This document shows positions 17,320 through 26,833 of a stretch of 64,000 nucleotides of DNA, piece after piece. The notes beneath the pieces were generated by a model. It ran no database searches. It was not told where the DNA came from and saw only the letters and a program-made list of their open reading frames with translations. Position 1 is the stretch's first letter, and the number at the start of each line of letters is the position of its first letter. The position numbers and the translations under genes are program-made. The stretch covers positions 248,001 to 312,000 of the forward strand of contig CAKPBC010000001.1 in assembly GCA_934140155.1 (NCBI GenBank), written 5' to 3'. Origin of the DNA: an uncultured Bacilli bacterium (GTDB lineage Bacteria; Bacillota_I; Bacilli_A; RFN20; CAG-826).

Positions 17320-19770
17320 ATGAAAAAAGCGCACAAATTTGTAATTATTGGATTATTGTTTTTGACTATTGGTTGTTCTAATAATGGTATAACTATCCCT
17401 ATTGAACAAACACAAGACGAGAAGTTGATTAAAGAGATAATGAGTGAAGAACAAAACAAAATCAATGTCATAGGTGATTTAGATGATACTTTCAAATTAA
17501 ATGGTGTTACAGAAGATTCTTCTTCGTCTCATATTGCTAACATTAAATATGAGTTAAATCTAGACACTACTATTTTAGAAGGTAATAAATATGATCCTAG
17601 CGAAGTTGATATTAGTGCTCAATTTATTTCTCCATCCAAAAAAGTCTACGAAATGCCAGGATTTTGGTATACGGATTATAATAGATCTTTTACTCCACTT
17701 GATGAAACTCAAGAATTTATATTAGATGCAAGTTCTTATTTTGCACAAGGATCTTCGTCAATATGTGGTGTGCTTGATAATTTTGAAGGAAGCAAGAAAC
17801 CAGTTGCAAAAATTACATTTGGGTTAGGAGAAAGTTCCGCAAGCGGTTTTGCCGGAGCAGTTATTAACAAAAATGAAATTACAGATAAGCATGATACATT
17901 ATCGTTTTATTTAAGAAAAAATGAAAATTTTTCATCAAATGGCATTTGCTTCAAATTATTTGGAACTGTTAATGGCAATTCTGATTCAATAACTATTCCA
18001 ATTACTGATTTATCTACTGATTGGAAGAGATATACATTCAAATATTCTGAATTAGAGCATAGTTCATCTACACCATTATTAATTAAACAAATGTACAGTG
18101 CTGGAATATCTACTTATGATGGTTCAACAGCATTAGGTGATATTTATATATCTAATATGACATATTTTCAAGAATCTTTTCCAAGTAGATGTGTTACATT
18201 ATCTAGTTTTATAGCTAATGATTTAAAAAAATATCGTGATGGTGATTTGATGGGAAGTGAAGTTTTGACAAAAGCAGATTATTCCACATTTAAAATAAGA
18301 TTTAGATTAACTGAACCAGGTGAATGGACATATAGAATTGTTGGTAAAAAGAACTATAAAACTAAGTTCACTTATACTTCAAAAGTAACAGCTATTGAAA
18401 ATGAAAACGAAGAAGAAAATAGAGGACTTATTCGAGTTGAAGAAACGCAAAAAAGAAATTTTAAATTTGAAGATGGCACTCCTTATATGCCAATTGGTAT
18501 AAATGTTCCATATAGTGTAGACCCAAAAAGAGGATCATATGATTATGAGGTGTTCTTTCCAAAAATGCATAAAGCAGGAATGAATTTTGCTCGATGTTGG
18601 TTAACAAAAAGTGGTTATGGTGCCACAGGAACATCTGGAGGAATACTAAACTTCGATTTAAGACAAGATAGATCTTATATCTTTGATCGAGTACTAGAAT
18701 ATGCTGCACAATATAATTTATATTTAGAAGTTCCAATGATGGTAATATCTCCATTTAGACTTGATAAGAAGCCAGAAGATTCATATTGTTGGGATTCAAA
18801 TGAATATAACGTGATAAATGGTGGATATTTAACGGAACCACAAGAATTCATAACAGATTCAAGAGCAAGAGAAGATGTTAAAAAAACTTACCGTTATTAC
18901 ATTGCTAGATATTCTTATTCTAGATACATTCTCAACTGGGAATTAATGAATGAAATAGGAATGGATTCTACATGGTATAACGAAGATGCTGCTAAAGAAT
19001 GGGCTGAAGAAATTGGATCATATATGCATACAGCAGATCCTTATAATCACTTAGTGTCTATTAGTTCTGGAAATAACCCATATGATAAAGTTTATAGCGC
19101 TGATGCAGTAGATTTTGTCTCATTCCATTGCTATGTTTTGGGATCAAATTATGCAGTAAATGCTGCACAACAAAGCTATGAATTATGGAAATATTTTAAT
19201 AAACCAGTATTAGTGGGCGAAATGGGAGCATCAGGAGTATCTGAAGCATATAATTACGCTAAAGACCCGCAAAATTTGATGCTTAGACAACTAGCATGGA
19301 CCGCTCCAATGGGCGGCGGAGCATCTGCATCTATTCCATTTTGGTGGCAACAAATTGACAAATATGATTACTATAGTCATGTAACACCAGCAATAAATTA
19401 TTATAAGTTATTACCAAATGATTATAATTCGATGGATACAGTAGTGGAAGAAGACTTAGAAATAGATAATATATCAGTTAAAGGATATGGATTCATTTCA
19501 AAAGAAGCATGCTATTTATATGTTACAAATACTAAATATAATTTTTCTAATCCTGAACCTACTCCTATTGCTAATATTGAAATTAAAGTCAAAGGGTTAA
19601 CTGATGGCGACTATAGTATTAGAATCTTTGATACTCAATTAGGTGTTGTATCAACAACAATTGACGCTAAATCTATGAATGGACAACTATCATTAAGTAT
19701 TAATAACTTATCTAAAGATATTGCATACTTAATCGAAAAAAATAATGGAGGTTCTTATGAAAAGAATTAA
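17320..19770 (+). CDS. Lipoprotein glycoside hydrolase of clan GH-A (GH5-like) with N-terminal beta-sandwich modules
   Basis: 816 residues anchored outside the membrane by the lipobox TIGC. An N-terminal DUF5060-like Ig region encloses a CBM11-like insert (GVLDNFEGSKKP ... GDIYISNMTYF), then a TIM-barrel begins near residue 370 (FEDGTPYMPIGINVPYSVD). The likely acid/base is E545 in WELMNEIG and the likely nucleophile is E634 in VLVGEMGAS. A small beta-sandwich closes the protein. It probably cleaves a beta-linked polysaccharide outside the cell for the binding protein to capture. The exact GH family is not certain. AAGGAG precedes the start. Confidence 0.8.
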   Translation: MKKAHKFVIIGLLFLTIGCSNNGITIPIEQTQDEKLIKEIMSEEQNKINVIGDLDDTFKLNGVTEDSSSSHIANIKYELNLDTTILEGNKYDPSEVDISAQFISPSKKVYEMPGFWYTDYNRSFTPLDETQEFILDASSYFAQGSSSICGVLDNFEGSKKPVAKITFGLGESSASGFAGAVINKNEITDKHDTLSFYLRKNENFSSNGICFKLFGTVNGNSDSITIPITDLSTDWKRYTFKYSELEHSSSTPLLIKQMYSAGISTYDGSTALGDIYISNMTYFQESFPSRCVTLSSFIANDLKKYRDGDLMGSEVLTKADYSTFKIRFRLTEPGEWTYRIVGKKNYKTKFTYTSKVTAIENENEEENRGLIRVEETQKRNFKFEDGTPYMPIGINVPYSVDPKRGSYDYEVFFPKMHKAGMNFARCWLTKSGYGATGTSGGILNFDLRQDRSYIFDRVLEYAAQYNLYLEVPMMVISPFRLDKKPEDSYCWDSNEYNVINGGYLTEPQEFITDSRAREDVKKTYRYYIARYSYSRYILNWELMNEIGMDSTWYNEDAAKEWAEEIGSYMHTADPYNHLVSISSGNNPYDKVYSADAVDFVSFHCYVLGSNYAVNAAQQSYELWKYFNKPVLVGEMGASGVSEAYNYAKDPQNLMLRQLAWTAPMGGGASASIPFWWQQIDKYDYYSHVTPAINYYKLLPNDYNSMDTVVEEDLEIDNISVKGYGFISKEACYLYVTNTKYNFSNPEPTPIANIEIKVKGLTDGDYSIRIFDTQLGVVSTTIDAKSMNGQLSLSINNLSKDIAYLIEKNNGGSYEKN

Positions 19771-21616
19771 TTACATTATTAAGTTAATGATTGTTACTTT
19801 GTCATTTGGATTATTATCAAGCTGTTCCAATGATAACAAATTAAAAATAACATCTCCTCAGAATAATGAGACGGGATTAACAATTACTCCGCGTATAACA
19901 TGGACAGAAGTAAAAGGTGTTAAAAACTATTATGTTTCAATTTCAAAAGATCAAACATTTGAAAATGTTATTGAAGAGAATTATTCAAATACATACTTTT
20001 ATGGAGTTGCTACTCCTTTAGAATATGCAAGTCAATATTATGTTAGAGTAGGAGCAGTGAAAAAAACTACTAAGGGAAGTATTGAATTATCACAAATAGA
20101 TACTATTTCATTTGTTACTAGTGATAAGCATAATCTAGATAATCCTGATTTTAATCAATCTAGGATGATTCATGATTTTGAAAATTTTGATAATACTAAC
20201 GAATTAAAAGAATGGTTTACACCTCATACAGGAGGAGATGATGTATCACCAGAACTAATTAATTATGAAATAGAAGGCGTGACTTCAAAAGCCATGCAAA
20301 TAAATTACAAAAAAGGTACGGCAGGATGGTCTGCGTTAATGTCAACAAATGCTCCAGAGAAAAAAGTATGGACAGGAGCTAAAGGAATTAGACTGTTTGT
20401 TAAAGGCGCAGGTAATGGCTCTTCTTTAACATTAAGAATTGGCAAAAGAGGTTATCAAGTTTGGTCAGCAAATGTTGTTTGTAATAATAGTCAAGGTCAA
20501 TACATTTCAATCCCTTTTTCTAGTTTTGAAGATAGTGGTGGCGGAGATGGATTATGGGATTTAACAGGCATTGTAAGACTATGGTTTTATGTTAAATCCG
20601 CAACTGATACGTCATTTGTTATTGATAATATCTCAATTGGATCAACAGATGATTACACAACTGATACGAGATATTTATTGTCAGAAAAGCTTTCTATTAA
20701 TTCTCGACCGATTGATGATTTTGAAGATGGTACAATATCAACATGGGTCAAATCAAAGAATGCGTCTTTAGAAATTATTGAAGGCAATGAAGTTCTAAGT
20801 GGTAAGAAATCCTTAAAAATGATAATGCCAGATTCAAATCAAAATTTGAGCATTAACTTAGGATATTATAACTTTGCTGATGCTAAATACTTAACCATGA
20901 AAACAAAATTAAGTACAACATCATTTGGTGAAATTAAATTTAGTTTTAGATATAGCAATGGAACAGCATTTAGTTATACAAAAGGTTTCTCTACTGGTGA
21001 AGGAATAGATAGACTAACAGTTGACCTTACAAAGTTAATTAATAAAGAAGGAATCCAATTGGATTTATCTAAAATTACCACCCTTGTATTTATGCCTAAA
21101 TATACTGGCAATATCATATTGGATGATATTACATTTACAAAGACATACACAAACGAAAGCAAAAATTTAATTCCAGATTGTGTAAATACCGATTTAGCTA
21201 ATTCTTTAGGAGAGATGCAACAATTGTACTCGGTTGGTGGAGATCGTATAAAAGATTATTCAAAAGTGAATAAAAGTATTACTTACTTTACAAAAGATGG
21301 CAATACAACCACAAAATTCCAATCAAAGACTTATAACGGCGATGCGCAATTGAATATTGCTACTTGCTATATGTTAAGATTTAGTGTAGAAGCAAAAACA
21401 ATATCTGGCAAGTTAAACATAACGATTTTAAATAATAGTGGTGCCTTGCTTACATTCCCAGTTTGTGAATTAAAAGTTGGCAAAAATGATTTTGAACTAC
21501 CACTTGATTTTTCTGGGCAAAGTAAAAATAGGTTGGTTAAGAATTTGGTTTTAACATTCGAAACAGAAACTAGTGGCGAATTTGTTATTTATAATATGCA
21601 ATTTATAGGAGATTAA
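19757..21616 (+). CDS. Carbohydrate-binding lipoprotein, FnIII plus CBM-like modules
   Basis: 619 residues with lipobox LLSSC. A fibronectin III-like domain (ITPRITWTEVKGVKNYYVSI) is followed by two CBM11-like sandwiches (MIHDFENFDNTNELKEWF and DDFEDGTISTW as starts; SFVIDNISIG and NIILDDITFTKT as ends). The last module (QQLYSVGGDRI, KFQSKTY, KNRLVKNLVL) is a diverged relative of the C-terminal module in the 1.53 kb repeats. No catalytic residues were seen. It overlaps the hydrolase gene by 14 bases; GGAGG at 19747-19751 sets the ATG at 19757. Confidence 0.75.
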   Translation: MKRINYIIKLMIVTLSFGLLSSCSNDNKLKITSPQNNETGLTITPRITWTEVKGVKNYYVSISKDQTFENVIEENYSNTYFYGVATPLEYASQYYVRVGAVKKTTKGSIELSQIDTISFVTSDKHNLDNPDFNQSRMIHDFENFDNTNELKEWFTPHTGGDDVSPELINYEIEGVTSKAMQINYKKGTAGWSALMSTNAPEKKVWTGAKGIRLFVKGAGNGSSLTLRIGKRGYQVWSANVVCNNSQGQYISIPFSSFEDSGGGDGLWDLTGIVRLWFYVKSATDTSFVIDNISIGSTDDYTTDTRYLLSEKLSINSRPIDDFEDGTISTWVKSKNASLEIIEGNEVLSGKKSLKMIMPDSNQNLSINLGYYNFADAKYLTMKTKLSTTSFGEIKFSFRYSNGTAFSYTKGFSTGEGIDRLTVDLTKLINKEGIQLDLSKITTLVFMPKYTGNIILDDITFTKTYTNESKNLIPDCVNTDLANSLGEMQQLYSVGGDRIKDYSKVNKSITYFTKDGNTTTKFQSKTYNGDAQLNIATCYMLRFSVEAKTISGKLNITILNNSGALLTFPVCELKVGKNDFELPLDFSGQSKNRLVKNLVLTFETETSGEFVIYNMQFIGD

Positions 21617-21621
21617 TTATT

Positions 21622-22437
21622 ATGAAAAAGTATTTAATAGCGGTTGATTTGGAAGGAATACATGGTATAAAAGGAGTTCCTAATGAATCTTTAAAAACTG
21701 AAGAACCTGATTATAATTTATCAATTGAAAACGCAACTAAAGAAATTAATGTTTTGGTAAAAGCATTATTTGATAAAGAAGCTGATCAAGTATCGGTTTG
21801 GGATAACCATTGGCAGGGAAAAAATATTGATTTTTCTAAAGTTGATCCTAGAGCGGTTAAAGTGGAAAATGTTAATAATGGAAGATATCATCGTTTTGCT
21901 TTTGCTAAAGATAAAGAATATGATGGAATTTTCTATATTGGATATCACGCACGTGAAGGAACAATAAATGGCGTTTTAGCGCATACATATAGTTCGCAAG
22001 CAATCCAATACTATGAGATTAATGGTAAGCAATATGGTGAATGTGAGATAGATTCTTTTATTGCTTCTGAAAAACATATGCGACCAATGATGATTTCATC
22101 AGATGATGTTTGTGTTAATCAAGTACATGAAACAATACCTAATTTGCCTTTTGTAATTACTAAAATAGGAAAAGGAAGAAATGAAGCAGAGTTCTTTCCT
22201 GAAGATATAGTATTAAAACAATTATATTCAGAAGCACAAAAAGCATGTGATATATTCATAAAACCGATATCGTTAAAATACCCTGCTATATTAAAAATTC
22301 GTTTTACTAGACCTGAAGAGGCGTTAAGAAGAATGAATATAGCACATAAATATAATTTAGACACTAAATATGGCGAAGACTCACATATTATAGTGACCAC
22401 AATTAATCAAGCAGAAGACTTGGAATTATTTTTGTAA
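21622..22437 (+). CDS. dppA: M55-family D-aminopeptidase (DppA-like)
   Basis: Zinc enzyme of 271 residues related to DppA, which removes N-terminal D-amino acids from peptides. Metal and active-site motifs are present: DLEGIHG at the start, DNHWQGKN, GYHAREGT and HTYSS. There is no signal, so it works in the cytoplasm. Its place in a sugar operon next to nagB-nagA would fit use of amino-sugar peptides such as cell-wall fragments, but this is inference. It is spaced 5 bases from the previous gene. Confidence 0.85.
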   Translation: MKKYLIAVDLEGIHGIKGVPNESLKTEEPDYNLSIENATKEINVLVKALFDKEADQVSVWDNHWQGKNIDFSKVDPRAVKVENVNNGRYHRFAFAKDKEYDGIFYIGYHAREGTINGVLAHTYSSQAIQYYEINGKQYGECEIDSFIASEKHMRPMMISSDDVCVNQVHETIPNLPFVITKIGKGRNEAEFFPEDIVLKQLYSEAQKACDIFIKPISLKYPAILKIRFTRPEEALRRMNIAHKYNLDTKYGEDSHIIVTTINQAEDLELFL

Positions 22438-22440
22438 GTT

Positions 22441-23178
22441 ATGCCAAAGATAACAATTAAAAATTTAACCGTAACATATTTAAATGGCAGTGAAGAAGTT
22501 AAGGGTATTGATGATTTATCTTGCCAGTTTGAAAACAACTCATTTAATTTAGTTTTAGGTGAGTCGGGTTGTGGAAAAACAACGCTATTAAGAGTTTTAG
22601 CAGGATTAATAGATTATGATGGTGATGTATTATTTGACTCTAAAGATATGTATAAAGTCAAACCTAAAGATAGAGACGTTTCTTTTGTGACTCAAAATTA
22701 CGTTTTATTTCCTACAATGACAATTTTTGAAAACATTGCATTCCCATTAAGAATAATGAATGTGCCAAAAATAGAAATTGTCGAAAGAGTAAATGAATTA
22801 GCTAAAATGCTTGATTTAGAAATTTGTCTTTCTAGAAAGCCAAGACACTTATCTGGTGGTCAGCAACAACGCGTTGCGATAGCAAAAGCTTTGATAAAAA
22901 AACCATCATTATTGATTCTAGATGAACCGTTTAGCAATTTAGCCTTAGATCAAAGAATTGAAATTAGTAAAAATGTGAAAGAGTTTACCCAAAAGAATAG
23001 AATTACTGTAATCCTATCCACACATGAAGTAAATGAGATGATTCGTTATGCGGATCACGAAATAGTGTTGATACGCGGAAAGAAAGTATTTGATGGAAAT
23101 AAAAAAGAGTTACTAAATTGTAGCAATAACGATATTAAGGCTCTTATAGATAGGAGAACAATAGATGATGTTTTATAA
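22441..23178 (+). CDS. ABC transporter ATPase, short MalK-like form without TOBE domain
   Basis: 245 residues. Walker A GESGCGKTT, Q-loop VTQNY, signature LSGGQQQR and Walker B LLILDEPFSNLA are all intact. The nucleotide-binding domain resembles carbohydrate importers, but the C-terminal regulatory domain of MsmK/MalK is missing. It heads a four-gene set (22441-25072) coding for membrane proteins of unclear type. It starts 3 bases after the peptidase gene. A partner permease cannot be assigned with confidence. Confidence 0.9.
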   Translation: MPKITIKNLTVTYLNGSEEVKGIDDLSCQFENNSFNLVLGESGCGKTTLLRVLAGLIDYDGDVLFDSKDMYKVKPKDRDVSFVTQNYVLFPTMTIFENIAFPLRIMNVPKIEIVERVNELAKMLDLEICLSRKPRHLSGGQQQRVAIAKALIKKPSLLILDEPFSNLALDQRIEISKNVKEFTQKNRITVILSTHEVNEMIRYADHEIVLIRGKKVFDGNKKELLNCSNNDIKALIDRRTIDDVL

Positions 23179-23656
23179 TAATAAACTATATGACAAAGTT
23201 TCAATTGATTTAAAAAAATCTATAGTTCTTATTATCTTGTTGTTATTTACTTCATTCTTAGTTCTTGGAATAACAATTTTCTGCGTCAATGATAAAAACG
23301 TAATACTTTTAATGATTATTAGCACAGTATTAATGACATTAGCGGGCTGGATATCTTTAATGATTTATTTCAATGTGATTTCAAAAAAACGTATATATCT
23401 TCGATTCTTAAATAAAATTATTAACTCAACAGAAGAAATAGTTAAAGGTGAAATAAAAAACATTGAATATAATATTACATCAAGCGATGGAATTATATGT
23501 AATGAAATTTATATTAATGGAGACAATGCTGCTGAATTCATTATAAAAGTTGATGCTAGTTTAAATGATTACAAATTATCTATTGGTGATAATATTGTTG
23601 CATATTGCAGACAAAATTATTTATGTGGATATGAGGTTTTGAACTATGAAAAATAG
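23165..23656 (+). CDS. Two-helix membrane protein of the second ABC-like module
   Basis: 163 residues. Two membrane segments near residues 18-40 and 46-70 are followed by a soluble domain of about 90 residues rich in beta structure. I do not recognise the family. It overlaps the ATPase gene by 14 bases and the next gene by 11 bases, so it is almost certainly made together with them. GGAG at 23153 favours the ATG at 23165. It could be an accessory or assembly subunit of a transporter. Confidence 0.6.
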   Translation: MMFYNNKLYDKVSIDLKKSIVLIILLLFTSFLVLGITIFCVNDKNVILLMIISTVLMTLAGWISLMIYFNVISKKRIYLRFLNKIINSTEEIVKGEIKNIEYNITSSDGIICNEIYINGDNAAEFIIKVDASLNDYKLSIGDNIVAYCRQNYLCGYEVLNYEK

Positions 23657-24224
23657 TATTTTAAATCTTGTTCTCAAAAAATGGTATTTGTTCTTAATTT
23701 GGTTAATGGCTAGCTATTCAATTTGTACATTTACATTATCAAGAGCTAATCAGCCTAAACCAGAAGAGGAAATCAAAATTTTCATGGGGGCATTTAATGA
23801 AAATAATTCAAATTTAACAAAGAAATTCAATGATTTAAAAGATGAACATATAAAAAGAGTTACAGTCGATTATTTTTCACCTCAAGAAGATTATTTTAAT
23901 GCTTATATGTCCGTTTATATGGAAAATACAGATTTATTTATTCTTGGTGAAAAAGAAGTAAACTCATCGATTATATCACGTTTTATCGAAATTAACTCAA
24001 TTGATAGAACTTTATCAAGTTATCAATGCTTAACATTTGAAGAGAAAAACTATGGCGTTGAATTGTTTGATTATAAGAATAATTCTGGACCTTTAGCAGA
24101 ATATTTTGATTCAACTAAAATCGAAGAAAATTATTATGTGTTCTTTAATAAGTCATCAATACATATAAGCGAGAACACAGATCAATACGCAATTAAATTA
24201 ATAAAGGATTTATTAGAGCAATGA
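23646..24224 (+). CDS. Membrane-anchored extracytoplasmic protein, possibly a shortened binding protein
   Basis: 192 residues. One N-terminal hydrophobic segment (residues 12-32) without a lipobox anchors an external domain. The domain begins EEEIKIFMGAFNEN and includes SPQEDYFNAYMSVYMENTDLFIL, a pattern like the first lobe of sugar-binding proteins, but it is only half the usual length. It overlaps its neighbours at both ends (11 and 4 bases). The binding-protein idea is tentative. Confidence 0.5.
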   Translation: MKNSILNLVLKKWYLFLIWLMASYSICTFTLSRANQPKPEEEIKIFMGAFNENNSNLTKKFNDLKDEHIKRVTVDYFSPQEDYFNAYMSVYMENTDLFILGEKEVNSSIISRFIEINSIDRTLSSYQCLTFEEKNYGVELFDYKNNSGPLAEYFDSTKIEENYYVFFNKSSIHISENTDQYAIKLIKDLLEQ

Positions 24225-25072
24225 AAAAACAGAAAGCAAAAACAACGGATTTTACTATTAATGATATGCCACACAATCGCATTGAAGTGTTTTTTGATTG
24301 TATAAAAAACGAGTGGAGAAAAATAATTAATTGTTGTTGTTTATTATTCTTATTTTCATTGCCATTATTAATCAGTTTGCTATTGAAAGATACAATATTA
24401 CTTTCGATGGTTAGTAATAATGAAGCAGCCGAAGCAATTAAGAGCACAAAAATGTTATTTTCTTTAATACATTCTCTTTGCTTATTGATTTTTTCAATAG
24501 GTTTGGCGGGATTTTTAAAAATAATTAAATTGCTTTCTTGGCAAGAACCTGTTTTTATAAAAACAGATTTTATGGTAGGAATTAAAGAAAATGCTAAAGA
24601 ATGCGTAATGATTTCAGTTATTGCATCTATTATTCTTATATTTACTACTTATATAGATACCTACATAAATTCATCTATTGTTTATTTGTTATTTGCGGTA
24701 GCGCTACTCATTCTTTTACCAATAACAATATTAACAGTTTATCAATCAATTATTTATAAAGATAGTCTTATGGCTCTTATTAGAAATTCTTTTATTTTTT
24801 ATATAAAATCTTTATTTAAAACGTTACTTGCCTCATTAATAGCAGTGGCACCTATTTTGATTACTTTACTATTAACTATTATTGGAGCGCCAATAACAGT
24901 AATTGGTAAGTATATTACATATTCATTATATTTCTTAATTTATTTACCAATTTCTTTATTTTGTTTATTTCTTTATTGTTGCAGTGTGTTCGATAAAGTT
25001 AAAAACAAAAAGTATTTTCCAAAAATATATGATAAAGGAGTTTATAGAAAAAGCGAGGAGGAACAAAAATGA
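24221..25072 (+). CDS. Polytopic membrane protein, YesL/DUF624-like
   Basis: 283 residues with about six membrane segments after a hydrophilic N-terminus of 35 residues (NRIEVFFDCIKNEWRKI). Proteins of this look (YesL-like) are often encoded with sugar ABC importers, but I see no EAA loop, so calling it a channel subunit is not justified. It overlaps the preceding and following genes by 4 bases (ATGA). It is the last gene of the second ABC-like module. Confidence 0.5.
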   Translation: MKKQKAKTTDFTINDMPHNRIEVFFDCIKNEWRKIINCCCLLFLFSLPLLISLLLKDTILLSMVSNNEAAEAIKSTKMLFSLIHSLCLLIFSIGLAGFLKIIKLLSWQEPVFIKTDFMVGIKENAKECVMISVIASIILIFTTYIDTYINSSIVYLLFAVALLILLPITILTVYQSIIYKDSLMALIRNSFIFYIKSLFKTLLASLIAVAPILITLLLTIIGAPITVIGKYITYSLYFLIYLPISLFCLFLYCCSVFDKVKNKKYFPKIYDKGVYRKSEEEQK

Positions 25073-25941
25073 AAAAAATAGCTTTTCTAGGTTGTGAAAA
25101 TGGTCATGTTAACACTTTCTTAAATTTTATTAAGAACGATCCGCAATATTCAGATATTGAAGTGTTAGGAGTGTATAGTAACGAAAAAGAACAACCAATT
25201 AACTATAACAAAAAATATGGTTGTCCAATTATGAATAATTATGATGATTTAGTTGGACAAGTTGATGGTATTGTAGTCACTGCAAGAGATGGCGCTAATC
25301 ACTTAAAATATGCAAAACCATATTTAGAAAGTGGAATACCAATGTTTATTGATAAGCCAATTACAGTAAGTGAAGAAGATGCTTTAGAATTAATTAAACT
25401 AGCTAAACAATATGGAGTTCAATTAACAGGTGGCTCATCGGGAAGATTTGATGATTTTGTTTTATCTTTAAAAAAAGCACATCAAGAAAACGAATTTGGC
25501 AAAACACTTAGTGGGTATGTACGTTGTCCAATTGTAATGAATTCCCCATATGGCGGTTTTTATTTCTACGCCCAACATTTAACTGAAATTGTCTGTGAAA
25601 TTTTTTCAAGATATCCAACTTCAGTATTTGCAAAACAAAAAGAAAAAACAGTTACAGTTTTATTTAATTTTTTAGATTTTACTATAACTGGAGTATTTGT
25701 GGATGAATCTTTTGAAGTATATTACGCTTTACGAATGACTGATAAAAACATTCAATCTTCGAATTTTAAATTAGATGGTTCAAATCCATGTTTTAAAAGA
25801 GAATTCCAAGAATTCGTTGATTTATTAAATGGTGAAAAGCAAGTAAAATCATATGAAGACTTTATTGCACCAGTGTTTGTCATGAACGCTATTGATAGAT
25901 CTTTAAAAAGTGGAAAAGAAGAGTTAGTTCATAAGTTTTAA
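25069..25941 (+). CDS. Gfo/Idh/MocA-family oxidoreductase (2)
   Basis: 290 residues, shorter than the other two in the operon. Rossmann start KKIAFLGCENGHVNTFLNF, then VDGIVVTARDGANH and the lysine motif FIDKPITVSEEDA. It lacks part of the usual C-terminal sheet. GAGGAG supports the ATG, which overlaps the previous gene by 4 bases. The next gene codes for a TIM-barrel isomerase/epimerase. This pairing also occurs in pathways that oxidise sugars at C3, so the two may work on one substrate. Confidence 0.85.
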   Translation: MKKIAFLGCENGHVNTFLNFIKNDPQYSDIEVLGVYSNEKEQPINYNKKYGCPIMNNYDDLVGQVDGIVVTARDGANHLKYAKPYLESGIPMFIDKPITVSEEDALELIKLAKQYGVQLTGGSSGRFDDFVLSLKKAHQENEFGKTLSGYVRCPIVMNSPYGGFYFYAQHLTEIVCEIFSRYPTSVFAKQKEKTVTVLFNFLDFTITGVFVDESFEVYYALRMTDKNIQSSNFKLDGSNPCFKREFQEFVDLLNGEKQVKSYEDFIAPVFVMNAIDRSLKSGKEELVHKF

Positions 25942-25957
25942 AAATGAGGAAATTATT

Positions 25958-26833
25958 ATGAGCAGTAAATTATTATTATCGGCATTTATGGATGAATATG
26001 ATGATGATATTGATGTTCAAATTCGTTTTATGAAGGAACACAATATTCATTATCTTGAACTTCGTCACGCAAATGGTAAGAATGTTTCGGAATTTGATGA
26101 TGAATTCTTATTACAATTAAAAGAAAAGTTAAACAAAGCTGATATTAAACTATCATCAATTGGATCTCCAATAGGAAAAGTGGAAATATCATCTAATTTA
26201 AGTGAACATTTTGCTTTAGCAGAAAGAATTTGTTACATTGCTAAAATGTTAAACTGTCAAAATGTTAGGGTGTTTTCATTCTATCCTCCTAAAGGAGAAA
26301 AAAGTGTAAATTATAAAGTAGAAGTTTTTAATGCAATGGAAAAACTCATCGCAATTGCGGATAAGTATAATGTTACATTGTGCCATGAAAACGAGGCAAA
26401 AATTTATGGTGAATCACCAGAAAGTTGTCTTGAATTATTAGAACATTTTAAAGGCAAATTGAAAGCAGTATTTGATATGGGTAATTTCACATTAGATGGT
26501 TATGAAGCATATCCATATGCATATAATTTGCTCCTTCCTTATATTGAATATTTTCATATCAAGGATGCTTTAAAAGTTGGAGCAATTGTTCCACCGGGAA
26601 AAGGTGAAGCAAACATAAATGAAATATTAAGTGACTTTATAAGGCATAGTAATAAGAATGTATTTATAACTTTAGAGCCACATTTGCAAACATTTTCTGG
26701 GTTAAATGCTTTGGTAGGTAAAAAATTCGATAATCCATATAAATATAATTCGCAACAAGAAGCATTTATAGATGCTTTAAATAAAATAAATGTAATTTTA
26801 GAAAACAAGGAGAATAAAAATGGAAACATTTAA
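25958..26833 (+). CDS. Sugar phosphate isomerase/epimerase-like TIM-barrel protein
   Basis: 291 residues of the xylose isomerase-like/AP endonuclease 2 superfamily. Markers are DVQIRFMKEHNIHYLELRH, LCHENEAKIYG, AVFDMGNFTLDG, YFHIKDALKVGAIVPPGKGE and ITLEPHL; the E, D, H and E residues form the usual metal site. Members include hydratases, epimerases and deglycosylase subunits. It stands directly after an oxidoreductase gene. GAGG lies upstream of the ATG, and it overlaps nagB by 14 bases. Confidence 0.85.
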   Translation: MSSKLLLSAFMDEYDDDIDVQIRFMKEHNIHYLELRHANGKNVSEFDDEFLLQLKEKLNKADIKLSSIGSPIGKVEISSNLSEHFALAERICYIAKMLNCQNVRVFSFYPPKGEKSVNYKVEVFNAMEKLIAIADKYNVTLCHENEAKIYGESPESCLELLEHFKGKLKAVFDMGNFTLDGYEAYPYAYNLLLPYIEYFHIKDALKVGAIVPPGKGEANINEILSDFIRHSNKNVFITLEPHLQTFSGLNALVGKKFDNPYKYNSQQEAFIDALNKINVILENKENKNGNI

